Shown: one piece after another, positions 28,058 to 37,884 of the stretch | How positions within the stretch are numbered: the first letter of the stretch is position 1 | Layout of the letters: every line of letters begins with the position of its first letter | Origin: DFXE01 sp032054765 | GTDB taxonomy: Bacteria > Bacteroidota > Bacteroidia > Bacteroidales > Tannerellaceae | Direction of reading: 5' to 3' | Length of the DNA: 64,000 nucleotides | Assembly (NCBI GenBank): GCA_032054765.1 | Contig: DAMBSC010000005.1 | Span: 186,001-250,000 of the forward strand | The notes under the pieces: model-generated | What the model was told of the DNA's origin: nothing | What the model saw: the letters and a program-made list of their open reading frames with translations, nothing else | Database searches by the model: none | Made by a program: the position numbers and the translations under genes

Positions 28058-29227
28058 ATGTTAGACTTTAATAATACCGAAATCGCATTCTCTGCAAAAT
28101 CAAATGCCGAGCTCCGGAACGCGAATATGCTTTTCAATGTGATGAAATACCCTTGGATCGTTCGATTAGGGAAAATCGCCAGTAACATTGCACTCAAAAT
28201 ACACTTCCCTTTAGGTTGGATAGTAAAACCTACCCTTTTCAAGCAATTTGTAGGTGGGGAAACACTGGAAGAGTGTAGTAAAACAACCGATTATTTGTAT
28301 CGTTTTAACGTAAAGTCAACTTTTGACTATTCTGCAGAAAGTGAACAAACACCGGAAGATATTAAAGTTACTTTTAAGGAAAACCTCCGCATGATTGATT
28401 TTGTTAAAGACAATCCTAAAGTAGCCTATGCCGTATTCAAACCTTCTACCCTCACCACCGACGATCTGCTTTCTAAAGCTTCAGAAAAGAAGGAAAAACT
28501 TACAATCGAAGAAGTAAAAGCATACCGTGAATTCAGCGAACGTTTTATGACTCTCTGTGAACGAGCATATGAAAACGGTGTTCGTATTCTGGTAGATGCT
28601 GAAGACTATTGCTTTCAGGATGCAATCGATGAGCTTACCGATGAGGCTATGCGTAAATTCAACAAAGAACGTTCCATCGTATTTGCCACACTTCAGATGT
28701 ATCGACACGACCGTATGCCTTATCTCCGTCGTATTCTGGACGATTCCATCGAAAAAGGCTATTATCCCGGTATTAAATTTGTAAGGGGTGCCTATATGGA
28801 AGAAGAGCGTAAACGAGCCGAACTGATGGGTTATCCTGATCCAATATGTAAAGATAAGCAAACAACCGATGATAATTTCGACGCAGGAGTAGCATTTGTT
28901 GTTGAACACATCGACCGGATGGAGCTGTTTATGGGAACGCACAATGAAACAAGCAATTATAAGCTTGCGGCCTTGATTGAAGAAAAAGGGATTAGTAAAA
29001 ATAATCCACATATTTTCTTTTCACAATTATTGGGGATGAGCGATAATATATCCTTCAACCTTTCCCATGCCGGATACAACGTCACAAAATACGTTCCTTA
29101 TGCTAAGGTACGCGATGTACTTCCCTATCTCATCCGCCGTGCACAAGAAAACACTTCTGTTGCCGGACAAACAGGTAGGGAATTGCAAATCATTAAGACA
29201 GAATTACAACGGAGGAAAAGAGAATAA
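28058..29227 (+). CDS. Proline dehydrogenase (FAD-dependent)
   Basis: The 389-residue protein has the PRODH TIM-barrel motifs: VRILVDAEDYCFQDAID, YYPGIKFVRGAYMEEERKRA and the C-terminal YVPYAKVRDVLPYLIRRAQE with the substrate-binding Arg pair. It oxidises proline to pyrroline-5-carboxylate at the membrane, passing electrons to quinone. It forms a catabolic operon with pruA upstream. It converges with proC at a 13-nt gap. Confidence 0.9.
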   Translation: MLDFNNTEIAFSAKSNAELRNANMLFNVMKYPWIVRLGKIASNIALKIHFPLGWIVKPTLFKQFVGGETLEECSKTTDYLYRFNVKSTFDYSAESEQTPEDIKVTFKENLRMIDFVKDNPKVAYAVFKPSTLTTDDLLSKASEKKEKLTIEEVKAYREFSERFMTLCERAYENGVRILVDAEDYCFQDAIDELTDEAMRKFNKERSIVFATLQMYRHDRMPYLRRILDDSIEKGYYPGIKFVRGAYMEEERKRAELMGYPDPICKDKQTTDDNFDAGVAFVVEHIDRMELFMGTHNETSNYKLAALIEEKGISKNNPHIFFSQLLGMSDNISFNLSHAGYNVTKYVPYAKVRDVLPYLIRRAQENTSVAGQTGRELQIIKTELQRRKRE

Positions 29228-29240
29228 AGTGGTATACCAC

Positions 29241-30044
29241 CTATTTACTGGCTTTTAATCCCCTGATAACAGATGAAGTGAAACCGGAAAGTTCCATTTC
29301 GTTTAGACCTTTAATAGTAATACCGCCAGGAGTGGTTACTTTATCTATTTCCATTTCAGGATTACTTTTATTTGCGATTAAAAGGTCTACGGCACCTTTA
29401 ACTGTATGAACCACTATTTCCTGAGCTTCCTGCGGATAAAAGCCAAGTTCAACCCCGCCTTCAATAGCAGCCCGTATATAACGAAGTGCAAAGGCTATGC
29501 CACTCGAAGCAAGCGCCGTTCCGGCCATCATAAGGCGTTCCTCTACTAACATGGCATTACCGAGTTCATTAAATATTTTCAGAATCAAATCCGATTGTTC
29601 TTTTGAAGCATTATAGGCAGAAACAAATGTCATACTGCTCATTACTTCAATGGCGGTATTGGGGATAACACGGAAAATAGTAGGAGTTGCCATCAGGTCA
29701 AATCCGGAATGTTTGGTCAGGAAAGTCATCATCTGCTCAAAAGTAATTCCGGCGGCTACAGAAACAATCACCTGCCTCTCATAATCCAGTACCGGACGGA
29801 TTTCATCAATCACCTTTTCAACCATCCAGGGTTTAACTGCTATGATTATGATGTCGGCATTCTTCGAAGCTTCAATATTATTGTTTGAAATAACGAACTC
29901 CTTATCGAAGGTTTTCAGTTTATCCAGAAGTTCTTCTGATTTGTCGGTACAAGTTATATCTGATGTATTTATTACTGTTCCTTTCGCTAATCCGCGTGCT
30001 ATCGCCCCGCCGATGTTACCTGTTCCAATAATGGTGACTTTCAT
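29241..30044 (-). CDS. proC: Pyrroline-5-carboxylate reductase
   Basis: ProC makes proline from pyrroline-5-carboxylate with NAD(P)H. The Rossmann motif VTIIGTGNIGGAIARG is at the N terminus and the C-terminal dimer domain has GTALASSGIAFALRYIRA and TTPGGITIKGLNEME. The 267-residue length is normal. It is convergent with the catabolic pruA-proline dehydrogenase pair, placing opposed reactions side by side. Confidence 0.94.
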   Translation of the reverse strand: MKVTIIGTGNIGGAIARGLAKGTVINTSDITCTDKSEELLDKLKTFDKEFVISNNNIEASKNADIIIIAVKPWMVEKVIDEIRPVLDYERQVIVSVAAGITFEQMMTFLTKHSGFDLMATPTIFRVIPNTAIEVMSSMTFVSAYNASKEQSDLILKIFNELGNAMLVEERLMMAGTALASSGIAFALRYIRAAIEGGVELGFYPQEAQEIVVHTVKGAVDLLIANKSNPEMEIDKVTTPGGITIKGLNEMELSGFTSSVIRGLKASK

Positions 30045-30119
30045 GTGATTATTTCCCTTATTTTAAATCATGTCGGTCACAAAATTAATAAAATAATCGG
30101 ATGTCTGAATTGCATATTG

Positions 30120-30127
30120 TATATTTG
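30120..30127 (+). promoter_or_regulatory. Putative promoter -7 element of the C1 peptidase gene
   Basis: TATATTTG fits TAnnTTTG and lies 32 nt upstream of the start codon. Confidence 0.55.
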
Positions 30128-30159
30128 CCTTAGAAATACATAACTTAAAATTAATAAAC

Positions 30160-31341
30160 ATGAATAGACTAATTATTGCCGGCCTCTCGTTGGTGATGAC
30201 GCTTAGCGCCACAATTACACAAGCTCAGGGAGAATATATATTTACTCCCGTAAAAGAACTAAAAATAACTCCTGTTAAAAATCAGAACCGAACCGGAACC
30301 TGCTGGTCGTTCTCAGGAATAGCTCATCTCGAATCGGAACTTATCCGTATGGGACAAGGAGAATACGACCTGTCTGAGATGTTTATAGTAAGCCATTCAT
30401 ATAAAGATCAAGGAGAAAAGTTTATCCGTACTCACACATCACTCAATTTTTCTCAGGGAGGTTCTTTTGAAGATGTACTTTACGCTGTAAAACATTATGG
30501 CATCGTACCCGAACAGGCAATGCCCGGTCTCAACTATGGAGAGGAAATGCATGTGCATAATGAAATGGAAAGCGGTGCATCAGCTTATATAAAAGCAATA
30601 GCCAATAATCCTAATGGAAAGCTATCAACGGCATGGAAAAAAGGGTTTAATGGTATTATCGATGCTTATCTAGGTGAGATTCCTGAATATTTCGTTTATA
30701 ATGGTAAACAATATACACCCGAATCTTTCCGTGATATGTTAGGATTGAAGATGGACGATTATATTTCCATAACTTCTTTTACTCACCAGCCATTCTATAA
30801 ACCATTTGCGTTGGAAGTGCCAGACAACTGGCGCTGGGGACTTTCATATAATGTTCCTCTCGATGAAATGATGACTGTAATAAAGAGTGCTATCAATGAA
30901 GGCTATACCGTAGCATGGGCATCCGATGTTAGTGAAGTAGGTTTCACCCGCAATGGTATCGGCGTTGTACCTGATGTAGAAGCTATTGAAACTTCAGGAT
31001 CGGATCAGGCACGCTGGATTGGCCTTAGCAAGCGTGATAAGGATGAAGAAATTCGTAAGATGCTGGATAAACCGGTAGAAGAATTAACCATCACACAAGA
31101 ATTGCGTCAGCAAGGATACGATAATTTCCAGACAACCGACGATCATGGTATGTTAATCTATGGTATTGCCAAAGATCAAACCGGAAAAGAATTCTATATG
31201 ATTAAGAATTCATGGGGAACAGACAATAAGTATAAGGGTACCTGGTATATTTCGGATGCATTTGTAGCTTATAAAACTATCAGCATTGTGGTACACAAAA
31301 ATGCAGTACCGAAAGCAATACGAAATAAGCTAAAACTCTGA
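30160..31341 (+). CDS. Secreted C1-family cysteine peptidase (PepC/bleomycin hydrolase-like)
   Basis: A signal peptide (LIIAGLSLVMTLSATITQAQ) precedes a papain-fold peptidase with catalytic Cys48 (NRTGTCWSFSG), the His in TTDDHGMLIYG and the Asn in IKNSWGTDNKYKG. Related cytoplasmic PepC proteins act as aminopeptidases; the signal peptide puts this one in the periplasm. The 393-residue length is normal. It is monocistronic with a promoter and terminator. Confidence 0.9.
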   Translation: MNRLIIAGLSLVMTLSATITQAQGEYIFTPVKELKITPVKNQNRTGTCWSFSGIAHLESELIRMGQGEYDLSEMFIVSHSYKDQGEKFIRTHTSLNFSQGGSFEDVLYAVKHYGIVPEQAMPGLNYGEEMHVHNEMESGASAYIKAIANNPNGKLSTAWKKGFNGIIDAYLGEIPEYFVYNGKQYTPESFRDMLGLKMDDYISITSFTHQPFYKPFALEVPDNWRWGLSYNVPLDEMMTVIKSAINEGYTVAWASDVSEVGFTRNGIGVVPDVEAIETSGSDQARWIGLSKRDKDEEIRKMLDKPVEELTITQELRQQGYDNFQTTDDHGMLIYGIAKDQTGKEFYMIKNSWGTDNKYKGTWYISDAFVAYKTISIVVHKNAVPKAIRNKLKL

Positions 31342-31383
31342 TCAATGTCTAATCAGTAAGTAGTATTCAGTACGAAAAAAGAA

Positions 31384-31422
31384 AATCCCCTTTCTTCCTT
31401 TTGGAGAATAGGGGATTATTTT
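31384..31422. terminator. Terminator after the C1 peptidase gene
   Basis: AATCCCC (31384-31390) pairs with GGGGATT (31411-31417), followed by a T-run. It lies between convergent genes. Confidence 0.7.
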
Positions 31423-31440
31423 TTCTTTTCTAGTCATTGC

Positions 31441-32358
31441 TTACCGTGTTCCACGCTCCGCTTTCTTTTTGCTGTTTACGACAGAAAGAAGCTCTTTCTT
31501 GGCTTCTTTTATTTCTTCTCTGGCTTTATCAGTAAGTACCGGATAATGTAAATCAAGAGCCTTTAGCCGATCATTAATAATGTCTGCCACAGCATAACGC
31601 ATAAACCATTTTGCATCTGCTGGTATTACATACCAAGGCGCATCCTCAGTGGAGGTATTGGTAAGTACATCAGCGTATACATTCATATATTTATCCCAAT
31701 GAGCACGTTCTTTAAGGTCTGATAAGGAGAACTTCCAGTTCTTTGAATTATCCTCAAGTCTAGACAAAAAACGCTCTTCCTGCTCTTCGTGTGATACATT
31801 TAGAAAAAATTTTATTACTATAATCCCATTCTCTGTCAGGTAACGCTCAAAATCATTGATCTGACGATATCTATGCTCCCAGAATTTGTCAGTTATATCA
31901 TCAAGACTAACAATATGTGGAAGTTTACTGTTTAAAACAATTTCGGGATGAACTTTTGCGACCAATACATCTTCGTAATGAGAGCGATTAAAAATACCTA
32001 TCCTTCCACGCTCGGGTAAACTCTCACTTATTCGCCAAAGATAATCATGATCCAACTCTTCATCGGATGGTTGTTTGAAGGAGAAGACCTGACAACCTTG
32101 GGGATTAATACCTGACATAACATGCTTGATAGTGCCATCTTTTCCTGCGGCATCCATGGCCTGGAAAATGATCAGAATCCCGTATCGGTCGTGAGCATAT
32201 AACATATTTTGAAGTTCGCGAAGTTCTTCAATCTTTTCTGCCAACATCTCATTTGCTTTCGGTTTGGTAAGTCGGGCTGTATATTTAGGATCAAAGTCGG
32301 ATACTTTATGTTTTTTGCCCGGTTTAGCTATCAATTTATTAAGAATTTCTTTTTTCAT
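31441..32358 (-). CDS. Polyphosphate kinase 2 family protein
   Basis: PPK2 enzymes transfer phosphate between polyphosphate and nucleotides. The Walker A-like MDAAGKDGTIKHV starts at residue 68 and the family motif GIFNRSHYEDVLVAKVHPE near 121; the lid Arg region follows. At 305 residues it is a single-domain member. It starts at the end of ppk1 (0-nt gap), so one operon encodes both polyphosphate synthesis and use. Confidence 0.92.
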   Translation of the reverse strand: MKKEILNKLIAKPGKKHKVSDFDPKYTARLTKPKANEMLAEKIEELRELQNMLYAHDRYGILIIFQAMDAAGKDGTIKHVMSGINPQGCQVFSFKQPSDEELDHDYLWRISESLPERGRIGIFNRSHYEDVLVAKVHPEIVLNSKLPHIVSLDDITDKFWEHRYRQINDFERYLTENGIIVIKFFLNVSHEEQEERFLSRLEDNSKNWKFSLSDLKERAHWDKYMNVYADVLTNTSTEDAPWYVIPADAKWFMRYAVADIINDRLKALDLHYPVLTDKAREEIKEAKKELLSVVNSKKKAERGTR

Positions 32359-34428
32359 CTATTTTTCTTTTTTATTGGTTAATTGCTTAAAGTAATTATA
32401 TAGGGATGTTTGAGAACGGTTCGATTTCTTCCCGCTTCTCTTGATGTAGTTATTCTCTCCTAAAATTGTCAGATCACGTGCTTTCACATTGTCATTCCAT
32501 TGACTTTCGAAGATGTCAAGTATTATATTTTTAATGGAAAGATCAAGAATAGGAATTCCTACCTCTACACGGTAATCAAGATTTCGTGTCATCCAGTCGG
32601 CGCTTAATATAAATATCTGTTCATCTCCTCCATTATGAAAAATAACCATTCTGGCGTGTTCGAGATATTTATCTACAATGCTTATTACCCTGATATTATC
32701 GCTCAGCCCCTTTATTTGAGGTTGAAGGCAACAGGCACCTCTGATGATAAGCCGTATATCAACCCCAGCTTGGCTTGCCTTATAGAGTTTCTTGATCATC
32801 TTTGTATCAGTAAGAGAATTGAATTTGGCGAAGATGGCTGCTTTCTTACCGGTTTGCTTATTTTTTATCTCACGATCTATTAACGCTTCGAACTGCTTTC
32901 TCATAAAATAAGGCGAGACCAGTAAACGTTTACATGTAAAGTGCTTATGAGAATTAAGAAGGAAATCGAAAACAAGACGTGTATCCTCAACGGCCAGCGG
33001 ATCAGTTGTAAACAATCCAAAGTCGGTATAGATACGAGCTGTGTTTTCATTAAAGTTTCCTGTTCCTACATATATATATCCTTTATTTGCCCCGTTCTCC
33101 TTTCGTTCTACCAGGATCAGTTTGCTGTGTACCTTTATTCCTTTAAAACCATGTATCACAGTAATACCGTTTTTTTGAAGTAAATCTGAATTCTCTACAT
33201 TTTGTTCTTCATTGAAGCGTGCCATTAATTCTTCCAAGACAATAACTTCTTTCCCATTCCTGGCTGCATTAATCAGGGCATTGATAACCTTTGAACGTTC
33301 AGCCGTACGATAGAGGGTTATGAATATCTTTTTCACTTTCGGGTCGATAGCCGCTTCACGTAAGAAGTCTACAAGGTGGTTGAATGTTTGATACGGATAA
33401 TAAAGTAATATATCTTTTTTACGTATTACATCAAAGAGGCTTACATTGTACCGGATATCGGGATGTTGTAAAGGTGGCGGATTGATATTCTCTAATTCCG
33501 GATCTATTTTTGGAAACTTCATCAGATCACGCAACATGTGATATCTGCCTCCACTGACAAGTTCATCCGAGGTCAGGTGAAGCTTCTTCATTAAGATCTC
33601 TAGCAAATCAAGAGGCATATCACTATCATAAGTAAGTCGGATCGGCTCGCCACGCAAACGTTCTTCAAGGCTTTCTTCCATCTTTTCAATAAGACTTTTG
33701 GAGATATCATCATCAATACTCATTTGCGCATCTCTGAAAAACCGGAAGGTGTGCGATGTTATCTTATCGTATTTAAACATAAAAAAGACTTCATCCAGAC
33801 ATAAGCGGATTATATCATCAAGAAAGATAATGTCTTTTCGGCCTTTCGCTGCAGGAAGTTCAATAAAGCGAGGGCAGGTTTTATTTACAGGAATCTGAAT
33901 AATAGCATAACGCGCCTGTTTCGAACTTCGCTGCGTCATTCTCACTGCATGATAAATCTTGTTGTCGCTCAGGAAAGGCATTTTAGTGGTTTTCCGAAGC
34001 ATAAGCGGAATAAGCCATTGGCTTATCTCCTCTGAGAAATATTTCCGGCAGAAAGTTTCCTGATCTTTAGTTATCTGCTTTTCATTAACAACAAAGAGAT
34101 CTTTTTGCTCCATAAGCCGAAGAATCTCCCGATAAGTTGTCGAAAAGATTTCCTGAGAGTGCTCCATGCTTTGGTTCATTAATGCCACCAGTTCGGCTGC
34201 CGGATATCCGTTCGTGAGTTTCAGAATCTTCTCATCCCTGATTCTTGCCATGCGCATCATATTCGCCACACGCACTTTGATAAATTCATCCTGGTTATTG
34301 GAGAAGATACCGAGAAAACGCAGTCTTTCCATAAGAGGCACAGTGGAATCCTGTGCCTCCTGTAATACCCGGTTATTAAATGCTAACCAACTTAATTCAC
34401 GGTTGTTTAGTCCTATTATTGATTTCAT
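32359..34428 (-). CDS. ppk1: Polyphosphate kinase 1
   Basis: PPK1 makes inorganic polyphosphate from ATP. The N-terminal NRELSWLAFNNRVLQEA, the central KIFITLYRTAERSKVINALI, and the two phospholipase-D-like motifs with His (VHSKLILVER and LEHARMVIFHNGG) are present; the first carries the autophosphorylated His. The length (689) is normal. It is followed directly by ppk2. Confidence 0.95.
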   Translation of the reverse strand: MKSIIGLNNRELSWLAFNNRVLQEAQDSTVPLMERLRFLGIFSNNQDEFIKVRVANMMRMARIRDEKILKLTNGYPAAELVALMNQSMEHSQEIFSTTYREILRLMEQKDLFVVNEKQITKDQETFCRKYFSEEISQWLIPLMLRKTTKMPFLSDNKIYHAVRMTQRSSKQARYAIIQIPVNKTCPRFIELPAAKGRKDIIFLDDIIRLCLDEVFFMFKYDKITSHTFRFFRDAQMSIDDDISKSLIEKMEESLEERLRGEPIRLTYDSDMPLDLLEILMKKLHLTSDELVSGGRYHMLRDLMKFPKIDPELENINPPPLQHPDIRYNVSLFDVIRKKDILLYYPYQTFNHLVDFLREAAIDPKVKKIFITLYRTAERSKVINALINAARNGKEVIVLEELMARFNEEQNVENSDLLQKNGITVIHGFKGIKVHSKLILVERKENGANKGYIYVGTGNFNENTARIYTDFGLFTTDPLAVEDTRLVFDFLLNSHKHFTCKRLLVSPYFMRKQFEALIDREIKNKQTGKKAAIFAKFNSLTDTKMIKKLYKASQAGVDIRLIIRGACCLQPQIKGLSDNIRVISIVDKYLEHARMVIFHNGGDEQIFILSADWMTRNLDYRVEVGIPILDLSIKNIILDIFESQWNDNVKARDLTILGENNYIKRSGKKSNRSQTSLYNYFKQLTNKKEK

Positions 34429-34478
34429 TAAAACAATATCAATTAATAGGAAAACAACAACCCTTTTTATGTAAATGT

Positions 34479-35759
34479 TTATTTCCTGTAATACTTCCTA
34501 AGCCATGCGTTGCGAACAGTCCATTGTTCAGGATAAGTCCAATGCCCTGTATTGAGGAAAAGATCGAGCTCTTTTTCTCCGGGTATGACATTATAAGCAG
34601 CATGCATGGATGTAGGAGGACAAGTTACATCGTTGAAACCCCAGCAATACCATCCTGGAACTTTCACACGTTTGGCAAAATTAACGACATCGAAATAGGC
34701 CAATGTCTCCACTTCGTTAGGTTTAGGTTTGTTTTCCCTGTAATAGTGTGGCCATCCACCTGCACGTCCATTGAGATATCCGGCAAAGTCACACATAGCA
34801 GGATAAAGCGCAGCAAGGAATTTTATACGTGAATCTAGTCCGGCTGTAATAATAGACAATGCACCTCCCTGACTACCGCCTGTAACCCCAAGAGTACTTC
34901 CGTCGAATTCAGGCAAAGTATATATAAAATCAACAGCCCTCACACATCCAAGGAATACACGTTTGTAATAATGAGCGTCTTTATCATTCATATTTACTTT
35001 CCAGTAGTTTGCAAGACCACCACTCATCAGGTTATTATATACTTCTTGAGGTAAGGTAACAGGTATTCCGTGAATCCCAATCTGAAGGCTGATCACATCA
35101 TCTCCCATATTCGCCCCGCCATACGGACGAATGCCGGCTCCTGGAACAGTTAAAATAGCGGGATATTTCCCCTCTTTTTTCGGAGTAATAAGTATACCAT
35201 ATATACGTGAGCCTATTTTTTCGTTATGAAAACTAACCTCATATACATTTTGTGTAGAAGTACATTTCTCAGGCAGCAACACCATCTTAGAATCTAAAGG
35301 TATACTTTTAGTTTCTTTTATAGCGTCATCCCAGAAAGCATCGAAATCTTTAGGTTCTTGAGATGTCGGTAATATCTTCTCTACGTCGTACCCAACAGTA
35401 GTTAAGCCTTCATAGTTTCTTCCATCAACTTTCGCCACTACGCGGCAACGTAAGAAACCCGGTTGTTTCATCGATGACTTGAGCGTTAATTTACCGTCTT
35501 TTAACACTACGCTCTGTTTCTTTTCAGTCGGGAAAAATTCGGGACCCAATTCATAATCGACGCTAACGTTTTTAAGCAAAACCTCATCCTTGAACACCTG
35601 GACCGAGAAGGTGACATTCTCATTCACCTTATATTTCCAATCGGCATGATCAGGAGAAATAATTACGTTGACATACTTTTGTCCGGGCTGGCCCTGAACC
35701 TGAAATGTTATACCTAAAACATAAAAGAGCAAATTGAGAAATAAAAAACTTTTTTTCAT
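34479..35759 (-). CDS. Secreted acetylxylan esterase/cephalosporin deacetylase-type hydrolase
   Basis: The protein has a signal peptide (FLFLNLLFYVLGITFQVQG; start chosen at 35759, since an upstream in-frame Met would add polar residues before it), an N-terminal beta-sandwich domain and an AXE1 alpha/beta-hydrolase domain. The catalytic Ser is in GVTGGSQGGALS, the Asp in GFNDVTCPP and the His in LNTGHWTYPE. Members deacetylate xylan or related substrates; the real substrate is open. It stands alone rather than in a polysaccharide utilisation locus. Confidence 0.86.
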   Translation of the reverse strand: MKKSFLFLNLLFYVLGITFQVQGQPGQKYVNVIISPDHADWKYKVNENVTFSVQVFKDEVLLKNVSVDYELGPEFFPTEKKQSVVLKDGKLTLKSSMKQPGFLRCRVVAKVDGRNYEGLTTVGYDVEKILPTSQEPKDFDAFWDDAIKETKSIPLDSKMVLLPEKCTSTQNVYEVSFHNEKIGSRIYGILITPKKEGKYPAILTVPGAGIRPYGGANMGDDVISLQIGIHGIPVTLPQEVYNNLMSGGLANYWKVNMNDKDAHYYKRVFLGCVRAVDFIYTLPEFDGSTLGVTGGSQGGALSIITAGLDSRIKFLAALYPAMCDFAGYLNGRAGGWPHYYRENKPKPNEVETLAYFDVVNFAKRVKVPGWYCWGFNDVTCPPTSMHAAYNVIPGEKELDLFLNTGHWTYPEQWTVRNAWLRKYYRK

Positions 35760-35841
35760 GAATAGTAGCTTTTTAATAATTATAGATTCCTTTACATTGT
35801 TATTTATCAAATGCAATGATACAAAAATATTATAAACTTTT

Positions 35842-35849
35842 TATCTTTG
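35842..35849 (+). promoter_or_regulatory. Putative promoter -7 element of the small lipoprotein gene
   Basis: TATCTTTG fits TAnnTTTG. Transcription starting soon after it would rule out the ATG at 35847 and supports a start at 35874 or 35886. Confidence 0.55.
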
Positions 35850-35885
35850 AAGCATAAAACAATTTTTTGTATCATGAATACCATT

Positions 35886-36446
35886 ATGAAAAGACTAGGA
35901 ATCATATTATCTATACTTTTGGCTTTTACTGCCTGCAATAGTGATAAACTTACAAATAAAAAAGCTGAAAGGATAATTAAAGATTATCTGGTTCTCCAAC
36001 CTCTATATGAAACCCGTAGTTTCCTAACCGGAAAAGATGTCGGAATATTTGAAGATGAATTTAATAAACTTCAAGCATTAGAAAAAGAAGGTTATCTGAC
36101 TCTTAACATCAAAGACACTATACCCACCGATAACCTGGGTAATAAAATAGAGTGCGATTTTACAATGGAAGAAAAAACCAATCCTTATATTTTGAAAACA
36201 CTCCCTACAGCTATACCTATCCAAAATAGGCCAATTGTGACTTTGTTCCGTTGCGAGTTCGACTCTATCAAAGAAATCAGGTTTATAGATGCCTATCCAG
36301 GAGAATATGCAAGGATATTTACCCGTTTTAAAATCACCGACAAAACCCCTTTCAGTATCTTCTATAAAGATACAATGTATGTAGACAAAGTAATTTCATT
36401 GACCTTTAACGACGGTGTATGGTCATTTAACAACTATATGGATTAA
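35886..36446 (+). CDS. Hypothetical lipoprotein
   Basis: From the ATG at 35886 (186 residues) the protein begins with a lipoprotein signal ending LLAFTACNSDK. The rest is a mixed alpha/beta domain with no catalytic motif that I recognise, containing IKDYLVLQPLYETRSFLTG and RFKITDKTPFSIFYKDTMY. It is a stand-alone gene with its own promoter. Function is unknown. Confidence 0.7.
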   Translation: MKRLGIILSILLAFTACNSDKLTNKKAERIIKDYLVLQPLYETRSFLTGKDVGIFEDEFNKLQALEKEGYLTLNIKDTIPTDNLGNKIECDFTMEEKTNPYILKTLPTAIPIQNRPIVTLFRCEFDSIKEIRFIDAYPGEYARIFTRFKITDKTPFSIFYKDTMYVDKVISLTFNDGVWSFNNYMD

Positions 36447-36830
36447 CTTAAAAAGTTGCAAATACTAATCATACTATTGAAAATTCTGCTATTTTTAACT
36501 TGCACAAGTTGTAAAAGACGTTCAATTTAGGATAAGTTCAGTCGTAAATCTTAATTTTTCTATTTTCTCCAATAATGTATTTTAATCCTAAAATCAAAAT
36601 ACGTTTGGGGTTGTTATATATATGAAAGTCCTCCGGAGGGAGGGCGAAACCAAAGCCTTACAACCAAAAACAAAAAAAGATTACGTTTTTCAAGAGTTTA
36701 AGATTTAAGATTAATACTAAAAATAAAGATTGACCAAGACTGATGATTTAATTTATGTTTTTCAAAAGAACCAATACATAGAAAAAAGTTACGTTAAACA
36801 ATAGATTAGTTTTAAGATTCATGCTAGTGC
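36447..36830. other. Intergenic region with a short palindrome
   Basis: This AT-rich gap contains the palindrome CCTCCGGAGG near 36635 inside a G-rich patch that is flanked by GGTTGT and ACAACC words able to pair. No reading frame longer than about 16 codons starts there in plus. It may be a common Bacteroidetes intergenic repeat or a small RNA; neither is demonstrable here. Confidence 0.4.
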
Positions 36831-36876
36831 GACTGCCTTCACTTCAAACAAAAAGAAAGAGTGGAGGCAGTTTTTT
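36831..36876. terminator. Terminator after the TIGR02757 gene
   Basis: ACTGCCTTCACT pairs with AGTGGAGGCAGT (one G-T pair), followed by TTTTTT on the plus strand. It overlaps the stop region of the minus-strand gene, so plus-strand use is likelier. Confidence 0.6.
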
Positions 36877-37654
36877 ATTTTTCTCTCGACCTTTCTTCAC
36901 CTATACCAAACAATGCAAAATCATAAATTGTAGGATCATTGGGATTGTATTTTCTCAATTCAGTAGTTAATTCTTCAACAGCCTTACGATCATTCTGCTT
37001 TCGTACCAGTAGTCCAAGTTCTCTTCCAATGTTAGTTACATGAACATCTAGAGGCATTTGTAATTCAGCAGGAGATATACTTTTCCATAAACCAAGATCT
37101 ACGATTCCATCATTCCTCACCAACCATTTTAAAGCCAGGTGTAAACGCTTACAAGCTGATTTTACAGGATTTGAGATATGTTTAAGACTTCTACACGAGA
37201 TTTCCCCGTTTGCATATATCATATAATTCCGAAAAACCAGAATACTATTCCATATTCTATCGTTAGCGGGTAGATGTGACTTAAACAACAACTCCAAATC
37301 ATCATACTTGTTATAAATAGCATGCAAGCCACGACACATATAAGCCATATCATGTTCAAAGAAGGTACGATGTATATTACTTTCCCCTAACCTTTCATAA
37401 CCCTTTCCCATAATATAATCATACGGCGAACTCCCCATCTTTTCATGCATATCTTTAGCAGATTCAATGATAAGAGCCCTTTTTCCCCAGGTTATAGTTG
37501 CTGTAAGAAAAGCGGATATTTCAATATCTTGTTTATTACTGTATTTATGCGGAAACTGAATCGGATCCGTGTTAATAAAATCTTTATTATTATACGTATT
37601 AACCTTCGAATCAAGGAATGAATTTAACTCCTCAAATGTATAATTACTTATCAT
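36875..37654 (-). CDS. TIGR02757-family protein (DUF2400)
   Basis: The 259-residue all-helical protein matches the Bacteroidetes TIGR02757 family: YTFEELNSFLDSKVNTYNN at the start, FLTATITWGKRALIIESAKD and PVKSACKRLHLALKWLVRND. The helix-rich form resembles HhH-GPD DNA glycosylase folds, but I see no clear catalytic Lys/Asp pair, so a DNA-repair role is only a suggestion. It is monocistronic. A TAACTTTG -7 element at 37659-37666 lies so close to the ATG that the mRNA could be leaderless. Confidence 0.8.
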   Translation of the reverse strand: MISNYTFEELNSFLDSKVNTYNNKDFINTDPIQFPHKYSNKQDIEISAFLTATITWGKRALIIESAKDMHEKMGSSPYDYIMGKGYERLGESNIHRTFFEHDMAYMCRGLHAIYNKYDDLELLFKSHLPANDRIWNSILVFRNYMIYANGEISCRSLKHISNPVKSACKRLHLALKWLVRNDGIVDLGLWKSISPAELQMPLDVHVTNIGRELGLLVRKQNDRKAVEELTTELRKYNPNDPTIYDFALFGIGEERSREK

Positions 37655-37884
37655 TCTGCAAAGTTAGTGAGATAAGGGCTTAAAAAGTAAAAAAAATTAA
37701 TCAAAAAAGTAATTTTACATTAAACCCATATCAAACCTTTTAGTCTAAAAAAATAAGAAAGCAAGATGGCTTTCGAAAGCGCGTTTTTACATAGTTACTA
37801 TCGATCGATATAAAACTTAAATCTGCACATTCTGCTGAATGTGAATTAGAAAGTATGGTTTAATCTTTTAAAAACTTTACTAAA

